The translations under genes and the position numbers were made by a program. From the NCBI GenBank assembly GCA_036751905.1, contig DAIOTP010000030.1:1-27728 (forward strand): DNA of 27,728 nt, in the 5' to 3' direction. A model generated the notes under the pieces. The model worked only from the letters and a program-made list of their open reading frames with translations. It was not told where the DNA came from and did no database searches. The stretch comes from T3Sed10-241 sp036751905. GTDB lineage: Bacteria > Bacteroidota > Bacteroidia > Flavobacteriales_D > Cryomorphaceae. Positions 7,309 through 14,043 of the stretch are shown here, piece after piece. How positions within the stretch are numbered: position 1 is the stretch's first letter; each line of letters opens with the position of its first letter.

Positions 7309-8730
7309 ATGAGTTCGAACAAAGTGCTTGATGAATCGCGGCAGGGTGCTGCCACGATGCTTTCGCCAAAAAATGCGGGAGGTAAGAAGTTGTACCTGGA
7401 AAGCTACGGCTGCCAGATGAATTTTTCAGACAGTGAAATTGTGGCATCTATCCTTTCGGAAAAAGGATACCAGACCACACGCAATGCCGATGAAGCGGAC
7501 CTTGTGCTACTCAATACATGCTCCATTCGCGACAATGCGGAGCAACGTGTGCGCAACAGGCTCAATCACTTTAACAGTGCAAAAAAGCAGAGGCCCGCTT
7601 TGGTGATTGGGGTCTTGGGCTGTATGGCCGAAAGGCTCAAATCGCAGTTGCTGGAAGAAGAAAAGCTGGTTGACCTCGTGGTAGGGCCCGATGCCTACCG
7701 CGACCTCCCTGGTTTGGTGGAAGAGGTGCAGGATGGACGCAAAGCAGTGAATGTATTGCTAAGTCGGGAAGAGACCTATGCAGATATCAGCCCTGTGCGG
7801 CTCAATTCAAACGGCGTCACTGCGTTTGTCAGCATCATGCGTGGTTGCGACAATATGTGCTCCTTCTGCGTGGTGCCCTTCACAAGAGGAAGAGAACGCA
7901 GCCGCGATGCCGAAAGTATTGTGCACGAAGCCAAATACCTGTACGAACAAGGTTACCGTGAGGTAACCCTCCTGGGTCAAAATGTGGACAGCTACCGTTG
8001 GAATGTTTCCAAAAAAGGAGAAACAATTGATCCATCGAAACCAACCGTCAATTTTGCCCAACTGCTTGAAAAGGTGGCCTTGGTAGCGCCTGATTTGCGC
8101 ATTCGGTTCAGTACCTCACACCCCAAGGACATGACTGATGATGTACTCATCACCATGGCACGCTATGACAATATATGCAAGTACATCCATCTTCCTGTGC
8201 AGAGTGGCAGCAGTTCAGTGCTTGAGCGCATGAACCGCGGTTACACGCGCGCTTGGTACCTTGACCGCATAGCAGCCATAAGGCGCATCATGCCCGATTG
8301 TGCCATCAGCACCGATATCATTGCCGGATTTTGTGGTGAAACCACAGAAGAACACGCGGATACAGTGTCCTTAATGGAAATGGTGGGATATGAATTTGCC
8401 TATATGTTCAAATATTCGGAACGTCCAAAAACATTGGCCGAACGCAAATTTGAAGACGATGTGCCAGAGGATGTCAAGCAAGCCAGGCTCGAGGAAATTA
8501 TTGCCGTTCAGAGTGCAAGTTCCCTGAAACGCAATGAGGCTTCGGTTGGCAAAGTTTTTGAAGTGCTCATTGAAGGGGTCAGCAAAAAATCGGAATCCAA
8601 ACTCTTTGGTCGAAATAGCCAAAACGCAGTAATGGTGTTTGACAGAGGCGATTTGAAGCCAGGCACTTTTGTAAATGTGAAAGCCACAGGCTGCACCTCC
8701 GCAACACTGATGGGTGAGGTGGTCAAGTAA
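7309..8730 (+). CDS. miaB: tRNA-2-methylthio-N6-dimethylallyladenosine synthase MiaB
   Basis: A 473-aa methylthiotransferase that adds the 2-methylthio group to i6A37 of tRNAs reading UNN codons, using radical SAM chemistry and two iron-sulfur clusters. The N-terminal UPF0004 domain carries the auxiliary-cluster cysteines C35 (YGCQMNFSDSE), C71 (NTCSIRDNAE) and C105 (LGCMAER). The radical SAM motif CDNMCSFC supplies C180, C184 and C187. The C-terminus is a TRAM-like domain ending near GCTSATLMGEVVK. ATG 7309 was chosen because it precedes the conserved KKLYLESYGC with a normal short extension and follows a promoter at 7238-7271; upstream codons in frame are not conserved in character. It heads a run of closely spaced genes ending in secG. 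Confidence 0.96.
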   Translation: MSSNKVLDESRQGAATMLSPKNAGGKKLYLESYGCQMNFSDSEIVASILSEKGYQTTRNADEADLVLLNTCSIRDNAEQRVRNRLNHFNSAKKQRPALVIGVLGCMAERLKSQLLEEEKLVDLVVGPDAYRDLPGLVEEVQDGRKAVNVLLSREETYADISPVRLNSNGVTAFVSIMRGCDNMCSFCVVPFTRGRERSRDAESIVHEAKYLYEQGYREVTLLGQNVDSYRWNVSKKGETIDPSKPTVNFAQLLEKVALVAPDLRIRFSTSHPKDMTDDVLITMARYDNICKYIHLPVQSGSSSVLERMNRGYTRAWYLDRIAAIRRIMPDCAISTDIIAGFCGETTEEHADTVSLMEMVGYEFAYMFKYSERPKTLAERKFEDDVPEDVKQARLEEIIAVQSASSLKRNEASVGKVFEVLIEGVSKKSESKLFGRNSQNAVMVFDRGDLKPGTFVNVKATGCTSATLMGEVVK

Positions 8731-8736
8731 AAAATT

Positions 8737-9975
8737 ATGACGGTACAACAGGTCAAGCAACGCTTTGGTATCATTGGCAATGCGCCCCAATTGAACAGGG
8801 CAATTGATATTGCACTTCAAGTGGCGCCCACCGATATATCAGTGCTCATTACAGGCGAAAGTGGTACGGGCAAGGAAACCATGCCACAAATCATTCACCA
8901 GCTGTCACAGCGCAAGCATGGGCAGTACATCGCTGTAAATTGTGGCGCTATTCCGGAGGGTACGATTGATTCAGAGCTTTTTGGACATGAGAAGGGAGCC
9001 TTTACGGGTGCACACGATTCACGCAAAGGTTATTTTGAGGTGGCCAATGGGGGTACCATTTTTCTCGACGAGGTCGCGGAGCTGCCGCTTCTCACCCAGG
9101 TACGTTTGCTCAGGGTGTTGGAAAGCGGTGAATTTATCAAGGTGGGAAGTTCGAAGGTATTAAAAACCAATGTTAGGATCATTGCTGCCACCAATGTAAA
9201 TATGCCCAAGGCCATTGCCAACGGAAAATTCAGAGAGGACCTTTTTTACAGGTTGAATTCAGTGCCCATAAGCCTCCCGGCATTGCGGGAGCGCAAAGAT
9301 GACATTGGCTTGCTTTTCAGAAAATTTGCGGTAGATTTTGCAGAAAAATACCACATGCCGGCCATTCGGCTTTCAGATGACGCGGTACGCCTGCTCGAAA
9401 ATTACAGCTGGCCTGGCAACATACGGCAGCTCAAAAATATAACAGAGCAATTGTCGGTCATTGAAGAAGAGCGCAACATTGATGCAACCATACTCGCGCG
9501 CTACCTGCCGGAAATAGTGAAAAACTACCTGCCCGCCGTAAAACACAACGCCGGAGCTGGCTCCAACGATTTTTCCGAAAGGGAAATCCTCTACAAGTTT
9601 CTTTTCGAAATGAAGCAGGATATCAGCGATTTAAAGACCATAGTGCTGGAATTGCTGCAAAACAGAGGAAATGAAGGGGCTGTGCATGACAATCAACCTG
9701 CTGCCCTCAAGCGTTTGTACAATGACTACAGCACCTCAGCTGCTTCGGCTTATGTTCCAACAGAGGAAGCCCCGGCATACGAGATTACACGGACTGAAGA
9801 CGGCATGGACCAGCATGAAGTTGTGGAAGAATCACTTTCGCTTGAAGACACAGAAAAAGAGCTTATAACGAAGGCGCTGAAAAAGTACAACAACCGCCGA
9901 AAGAATGCGGCCAGGGAACTCGGCATCAGTGAACGCACATTGTACCGAAAAATTAAGGAATACAATTTGAAGTAG
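8737..9975 (+). CDS. Sigma-54-dependent transcriptional activator without receiver domain
   Basis: A 412-aa bacterial enhancer-binding protein that starts almost directly with the AAA+ domain. Walker A is GESGTGKE (40-47), the sigma-54 contact loop GAFTGA (87-92) is intact, and Walker B is GGTIFLDEV (105-113). A Fis-type helix-turn-helix occupies the last 40 residues (AARELGISERTLYRKIKEY). Between them is a roughly 110-residue linker (about 262-372) with no recognisable fold. There is no N-terminal receiver, GAF or PAS domain, so activity may be set by expression level, the linker or a partner. The gene lies 6 bp after miaB and 7 bp before lptE, so it is made with envelope-biogenesis genes. 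Targets cannot be read from this sequence. Confidence 0.93.
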   Translation: MTVQQVKQRFGIIGNAPQLNRAIDIALQVAPTDISVLITGESGTGKETMPQIIHQLSQRKHGQYIAVNCGAIPEGTIDSELFGHEKGAFTGAHDSRKGYFEVANGGTIFLDEVAELPLLTQVRLLRVLESGEFIKVGSSKVLKTNVRIIAATNVNMPKAIANGKFREDLFYRLNSVPISLPALRERKDDIGLLFRKFAVDFAEKYHMPAIRLSDDAVRLLENYSWPGNIRQLKNITEQLSVIEEERNIDATILARYLPEIVKNYLPAVKHNAGAGSNDFSEREILYKFLFEMKQDISDLKTIVLELLQNRGNEGAVHDNQPAALKRLYNDYSTSAASAYVPTEEAPAYEITRTEDGMDQHEVVEESLSLEDTEKELITKALKKYNNRRKNAARELGISERTLYRKIKEYNLK

Positions 9976-9982
9976 ACCGTAT

Positions 9983-10483
9983 ATGAAAGTGGCCGTTTAT
10001 ATCTTCGTTTCTCTCTTTTGTTTGCAAGGCTGCACGGTAAGCTATTCATTTACAGGTGCAGACATCCCTCCACAAGCCAAAACGTTTTCTATAAAGCAGT
10101 TCAGGGTGACAACGCCTATGGCAGCCCCCAATTACGATCTGGTTTTTACGGAAGCACTAAAGGACCTGATGCTTGCGCAAACGCGCCTTGATCTCGTTGA
10201 AAGAAAAGGCGATTTGCAGTTTGAGGGCACAGTGACGCGGTACGAAACCGGAAACGCTGCCGTGTCAGGTGGCGAAGTCACCACTTTGAACAGGCTTACC
10301 GTTGGTATACTTGTCAAGTACATCAACATGTACGACCGGGAAAAGAACTTTGAGCGCACTTTTACCCGTTTTGCTGACTACAGCGCTGACATTGACTTCA
10401 CCAACCAGGAACCCGACCTCATTGAAGAGATCAATGAGCAATTGCTGCAGGACATATTCGACGCTTCATTGGGAGCATGGTGA
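9983..10483 (+). CDS. lptE: LptE-like LPS assembly lipoprotein
   Basis: A 166-aa lipoprotein with signal MKVAVYIFVSLFCLQGC (lipobox LQGC, C17), followed by a small alpha/beta domain of the LptE/RlpB type: TVSYSFTGADIPPQAKTF, a central ALKDLMLAQTRLDLVERKGDLQFEGTV-like strand-helix-strand region, and DFTNQEPDLIEEINEQLLQDIFD near the end. LptE plugs the LptD barrel that inserts lipopolysaccharide into the outer membrane. The identification follows the Bacteroidota LptE pattern (YSF, QF.GxV, C-terminal IEEIxxQLxxDIF helix) and the operon position. It overlaps the following gene at its stop codon. Confidence 0.85.
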   Translation: MKVAVYIFVSLFCLQGCTVSYSFTGADIPPQAKTFSIKQFRVTTPMAAPNYDLVFTEALKDLMLAQTRLDLVERKGDLQFEGTVTRYETGNAAVSGGEVTTLNRLTVGILVKYINMYDREKNFERTFTRFADYSADIDFTNQEPDLIEEINEQLLQDIFDASLGAW

Positions 10484-11412
10484 TGCAACGCTCTGATTTA
10501 ATAAAGGCCATAGGCGCAGCAGAATTTTCTGATCAGTCACACTTCGAGGTGGCTACAGAGATGAGTGCCCAATCGCCATGGTGCAGCACCCTTCAGGTGC
10601 TTGTTGCCTTAGGCAGCCGACAATTTGACCAACTCGACCAAAAAAAGCGACTCAACAAGGCGGCTATCTACATTACAGATCGGTCGAAACTCTATACCTA
10701 TACCACACAAAAGACGGTAAAGAAGCTCATTGAGCAAATAGACAAGGATGCGAAAGGTGGCATTCAAAATGACACATCTGATTTGGATCAAACAATTCCC
10801 GACGTTCCTGCTGTTTCAAAAGAGGCTTTACCACACGGTGATAAAACAGAAGCGTCGAGCCTTGGACTAGGGGCTGTGAGCGAAACGGGCCTTCGCCCGG
10901 AATCGGCAGCTGAAATTTCATCGGATCCGCTTGAAGCGCAAATATTGATGGCCGCTGTGAATCAGCTCGGTGAGTTGGAAATGCAGGTGGCGTTGAAATC
11001 GGAGGAAGAGCACACTACGCATGAAAAATCGCCGGTCAATGCTGAACGGCCATCAGCCCAGGATGACAGCTCTGGTTTGAGCAATTTTTCACAATGGTTG
11101 CTGGCCAAGCGCATGATGGACACTGCCGTCCAAAAGCAGAAATCGTGGGAAGAAAGAGGACTCATTGAAAAGTTTATCCAGGAATCACCGCAGATCAGCC
11201 CTGCAAAATCCAGCTTCTTTTCGCCTTCGCATATGGGAAAGCTCAGCCTCGTGGAAGATGAAACGTTTGTAACTGAAACGTTGGCAAAGATTTACGAGCG
11301 TCAGGGAGATTTTAAGAAAGCTGCTCGCGCTTACAAACAGCTCAGTTTGATATATCCCGAAAAAAGCAGTTACTTTGCGGCCCTACAAAAACAGGCCGAA
11401 TCCAATAATTAA
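10483..11412 (+). CDS. Unrecognised 309-aa protein with C-terminal TPR-like helices
   Basis: I do not recognise the family of this protein. It has no signal peptide or membrane helix, so it is probably cytoplasmic. Residues 1-80 form a possible helical domain (SDLIKAIGAAEFSDQSHFEV and following), residues about 90-200 are low-complexity, acidic and Ser/Glu-rich, and the C-terminus ends with one clear TPR-like pair (ETLAKIYERQGDFKKAARAYKQLSLIYPE). The start at 10483 overlaps the lptE stop as TGATG, favouring translational coupling; an ATG two codons upstream at 10477 is the alternative. secG follows 9 bp after the stop. Its place between LPS transport and Sec genes suggests an envelope-related role, which is inference. 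Confidence 0.8.
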   Translation: MQRSDLIKAIGAAEFSDQSHFEVATEMSAQSPWCSTLQVLVALGSRQFDQLDQKKRLNKAAIYITDRSKLYTYTTQKTVKKLIEQIDKDAKGGIQNDTSDLDQTIPDVPAVSKEALPHGDKTEASSLGLGAVSETGLRPESAAEISSDPLEAQILMAAVNQLGELEMQVALKSEEEHTTHEKSPVNAERPSAQDDSSGLSNFSQWLLAKRMMDTAVQKQKSWEERGLIEKFIQESPQISPAKSSFFSPSHMGKLSLVEDETFVTETLAKIYERQGDFKKAARAYKQLSLIYPEKSSYFAALQKQAESNN

Positions 11413-11421
11413 TAACGCCCT

Positions 11422-11733
11422 ATGCTTGTCTTTATTTATGCCCTCACTATCATGGTATGCGTCTTCCTGGCGCTCATCATTCTTGTGCAAAACCCCAAAG
11501 GTGGCGGACTGGATTCCAGTTTTTCCGGAGCCAACCAAATTGGCGGAGTGAAGCGCACCAACGATTTTCTCGAAAAGAGTACGTGGACGCTGGGAGTTGT
11601 ACTTTTTGTACTCTGCCTAAGCGCTGCTGCAGTGCACGAGAGCGAGACAGTTACTGGTCCATTGTTTGAAGAAAATATGCCTGAGGCCCCCATGGATATG
11701 GGAGCTGGAGCAGGCGATTTTGAAGAAGAATAA
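11422..11733 (+). CDS. secG: Preprotein translocase subunit SecG
   Basis: A 103-aa SecG. Two membrane helices lie at about 1-20 (FIYALTIMVCVFLALIILVQ) and 50-70 (STWTLGVVLFVLCLSAAAV). Between them is the conserved cytoplasmic loop NPKGGGLDSSFSGANQIGGV, the SecG signature. The C-terminus is short and acidic (MGAGAGDFEEE). SecG associates with SecYE in the inner membrane and assists SecA-driven export. It is the last gene of the miaB run and is followed 17 bp later by a terminator. Confidence 0.95.
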   Translation: MLVFIYALTIMVCVFLALIILVQNPKGGGLDSSFSGANQIGGVKRTNDFLEKSTWTLGVVLFVLCLSAAAVHESETVTGPLFEENMPEAPMDMGAGAGDFEEE

Positions 11734-11750
11734 CAGAAGCGAATGTCCTT

Positions 11751-11789
11751 AAAAGTGTCAGTGTGTCATTCACACTGACATTTTTTTTG
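11751..11789 (+). terminator. Rho-independent terminator after secG
   Basis: A perfect 10-bp stem TGTCAGTGTG/CACACTGACA (11756-11765 and 11771-11780) with loop TCATT, preceded by AAAAG and followed by eight T. It separates the miaB-secG operon from groES-groEL. Confidence 0.9.
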
Positions 11790-11805
11790 TCCTAATGTGA
11801 CAAAA
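11785..11805. promoter_or_regulatory. Inverted repeat upstream of groES, possible operator
   Basis: TTTTGTC at 11785-11791 is an exact inverted copy of GACAAAA at 11799-11805, with a 7-nt spacer, about 80 bp before the groES start. Its left arm uses the T-run of the preceding terminator. TGTGACA occurs twice, at 11796-11802 and 11844-11850. This is not the CIRCE element. A clear TAnnTTTG promoter for groES was not found. The function is unknown. Confidence 0.25.
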
Positions 11806-11882
11806 TGATTGCTCGGGGACACGATCCCTGTATTGGCACGCTTTGTGACACACCATAAGCTCAAACCTAAAATGAAATAACT

Positions 11883-12167
11883 ATGTCAGTAAATGTAACC
11901 CCCCTTGCAGACCGCGTGCTGGTAGAAGCCGCAGCTGCGGAAGAAAAAACCGCCAGTGGCATCATCATCCCCGATACGGCCAAAGAGAAACCCCAAAGAG
12001 GTACAGTAGTAGCAGTAGGAAACGGCAAAAAAGATGAGCCACTCACTGTGAAAGTAGGCGATACTGTGATTTACGGGCAGTACTCGGGTACTGAAATCAA
12101 AATTGATGGCAGTGCGTACCTTATTATGCGTGAGTCTGACATCTTCGGGATAATCAGCAGCAATTAA
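11883..12167 (+). CDS. groES: Co-chaperonin GroES
   Basis: A 94-aa Cpn10. It begins MSVNVTPLADRVLVEAAAAEEKTASG, contains the mobile loop (EEKTASGIIIPDTAKEKPQ, about 20-38) that contacts GroEL, and carries the downstream motif VVAVGNGKKDEPLTVKVGDTVIYGQYSGTEI in pieces typical of the family. The protein caps the GroEL folding chamber in the cytoplasm. It lies 30 bp upstream of groEL and is co-transcribed by the usual arrangement. It follows a strong terminator, so it needs its own promoter in 11790-11882, where only weak elements and short repeats are visible. Confidence 0.97.
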   Translation: MSVNVTPLADRVLVEAAAAEEKTASGIIIPDTAKEKPQRGTVVAVGNGKKDEPLTVKVGDTVIYGQYSGTEIKIDGSAYLIMRESDIFGIISSN

Positions 12168-12197
12168 TTGATCATTAACACTTAAAACCAAGATAAA

Positions 12198-13835
12198 ATG
12201 GCTAAAGAAATCACATTTGACGTAACCGCCCGCGAACACCTGAAGAAGGGTGTTGATGCATTGGCAAATGCAGTGAAGGTAACTTTGGGTCCTAAAGGAC
12301 GCAATGTAATCCTCGACAAAAAATTTGGTGCGCCCACCGTAACCAAAGACGGTGTGACCGTTGCAAAAGAAATTGAGCTCAAAGACCCCATCCAAAATAT
12401 GGGTGCTCAAATGGTCAAGGAAGTTGCATCCAAAACTGCTGACCTTGCCGGTGATGGTACAACTACGGCCACCGTATTGGCACAGTCGATCATCACTACA
12501 GGTTTAAAAAATGTGGCTGCCGGAGCAAATCCAATGGATTTGAAGCGCGGTATTGACCAGGCTGTAGCCGCTGTAGTGGCTGAACTAGCCAAAATTTCAC
12601 GTGAAGTGGGCGACGACAATTCAAAAATTGAACAAGTTGCTACCATTTCGGCCAACAATGACAGCAACATTGGTAAGCTCATCGCTGAGGCCATGGCCAA
12701 AGTGAAGAAAGAAGGTGTAATCACTGTTGAAGAAGCCAAGGGTACAGAGACCTATGTGGACGTTGTAGAAGGAATGCAATTTGACCGCGGATACCTCTCT
12801 CCATACTTTGTGACCAATGCTGAGAAAATGGTTGCAGACCTCGACAATCCTTTCATTCTGATTTACGACAAGAAAATCAGCAACATGAAGGATCTGTTGC
12901 CCATACTGGAAAAAGCTGCACAAACAGGTCGCCCGCTTTTGATCATCGCTGAAGATGTAGAAGGTGAAGCACTTGCTACACTTGTAGTGAACAAAATCCG
13001 CGGCTCACTCAAAATTGCTGCGGTGAAAGCCCCAGGTTTCGGTGACCGCAGGAAAGCGATGTTGGAAGATATCGCCATCCTGACTGGAGGTAACCTCATC
13101 AGTGAGGAACAAGGCCGCAAGCTTGAAGATGCCACATTGCAAGACCTAGGCAATTGCGAAAAAATCACCATCGACAAAGACAATACCACTATTGTTAATG
13201 GTGCAGGCGAAAAGACGGCGATACAAAGCCGCGTAAGCCAGATCAAGGCCCAAATGGAATCAACCACGTCTGATTATGACAAGGAGAAGCTCCAGGAGCG
13301 CCTTGCAAAGTTGGCAGGTGGAGTAGCAGTATTGTATGTAGGCGCAGCAAGCGAGGTCGAAATGAAAGAGAAAAAAGACCGTGTGGATGATGCACTTCAC
13401 GCTACGCGTGCAGCTGTTGAGGAAGGAATCGTTCCTGGAGGTGGGGTAGCTTACCTTCGTACACTGAGCGCGCTGGAAGGCCTGAAAGGCGATAACCAAG
13501 ACGAAACCACAGGCATCCAAATTGTGCGCCGTGCGCTTGAAGAGCCATTGCGTCAGATTATAGCCAATGCTGGCGGAGAAGGTTCTATCATTGTACAAAA
13601 AGTACGTGAAGGCAAAGGCGACTTTGGTTACAACGCACGTACTGAAGTGTTTGAAGACCTATTTGCAGCGGGGGTTATTGACCCAACCAAAGTAGCACGT
13701 GTAGCGCTCGAGAATGCCGGAAGCATTGCAGGAATGTTGTTGACTACTGAATGCGTCATTTCTGACGTAGAAGAGGAAGATGGCAAGTCCGGAGGCATGG
13801 GCGGCATGGGTGGCGGTATGCCAGGCATGATGTAA
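12198..13835 (+). CDS. groEL: Chaperonin GroEL
   Basis: A 545-aa Hsp60 of full length. Nucleotide-binding landmarks are VTLGPKGRNV near residue 28-37 and GDGTTTATVLAQ near 86-97, with the conserved PGGGVAYLR around 415 and the C-terminal GGM repeats (GGMGGMGGGMPGMM) that project into the folding cavity. With GroES it forms the ATP-driven double-ring folding machine in the cytoplasm. The sequence shows no truncation or unusual substitution. A strong terminator follows 24 bp after the stop. Confidence 0.99.
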   Translation: MAKEITFDVTAREHLKKGVDALANAVKVTLGPKGRNVILDKKFGAPTVTKDGVTVAKEIELKDPIQNMGAQMVKEVASKTADLAGDGTTTATVLAQSIITTGLKNVAAGANPMDLKRGIDQAVAAVVAELAKISREVGDDNSKIEQVATISANNDSNIGKLIAEAMAKVKKEGVITVEEAKGTETYVDVVEGMQFDRGYLSPYFVTNAEKMVADLDNPFILIYDKKISNMKDLLPILEKAAQTGRPLLIIAEDVEGEALATLVVNKIRGSLKIAAVKAPGFGDRRKAMLEDIAILTGGNLISEEQGRKLEDATLQDLGNCEKITIDKDNTTIVNGAGEKTAIQSRVSQIKAQMESTTSDYDKEKLQERLAKLAGGVAVLYVGAASEVEMKEKKDRVDDALHATRAAVEEGIVPGGGVAYLRTLSALEGLKGDNQDETTGIQIVRRALEEPLRQIIANAGGEGSIIVQKVREGKGDFGYNARTEVFEDLFAAGVIDPTKVARVALENAGSIAGMLLTTECVISDVEEEDGKSGGMGGMGGGMPGMM

Positions 13836-13859
13836 GCAAGAACAACAAGTTTGAAGCGC

Positions 13860-13892
13860 AAAGCGGAGTCCTAATTGGGCTCCGCTTTTTTT
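13860..13892 (+). terminator. Rho-independent terminator after groEL
   Basis: A 12-bp stem AAAGCGGAGTCC/GGGCTCCGCTTT (13860-13871 and 13877-13888, one T-G pair) with loop TAATT, running into a T tract. Confidence 0.93.
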
Positions 13893-14043
13893 GTGGCTCT
13901 GTTTTCAACATTAAGTGAGGATAAATAAAAAGTGTGTGAAAAGTTAAATTTTTGGAAATATTATTACTTTGGTGCCGTGAAAGACGAATAGAAATCCACT
14001 TCTATCACAAAAAAACAAATTAAGTCACCTAAAAATTAAGCCT

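Noticed and set aside
11790..11882. A CIRCE heat-shock element (TTAGCACTC, 9 nt, GAGTGCTAA) before groES
   Set aside because: Neither arm is present on either strand; only unrelated TTTTGTC/GACAAAA symmetry and TGTGACA repeats are seen.
12407..13598. Long open frames on the minus strand across groEL
   Set aside because: They are antisense to a perfectly conserved chaperonin gene and have no recognisable domain; codon bias of groEL explains them.
13955..13971. TATTACTTTG before the SusC-like gene as a promoter -7 element
   Set aside because: The spacing inside the element is wrong and no -33 motif lies at the right distance, so the match was too poor to list.
13988..14005. Inverted repeat ATAGAA/TTCTAT in the leader of the SusC-like gene as a regulatory hairpin
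   Set aside because: The stem is only six weak pairs in AT-rich DNA, which is expected by chance.
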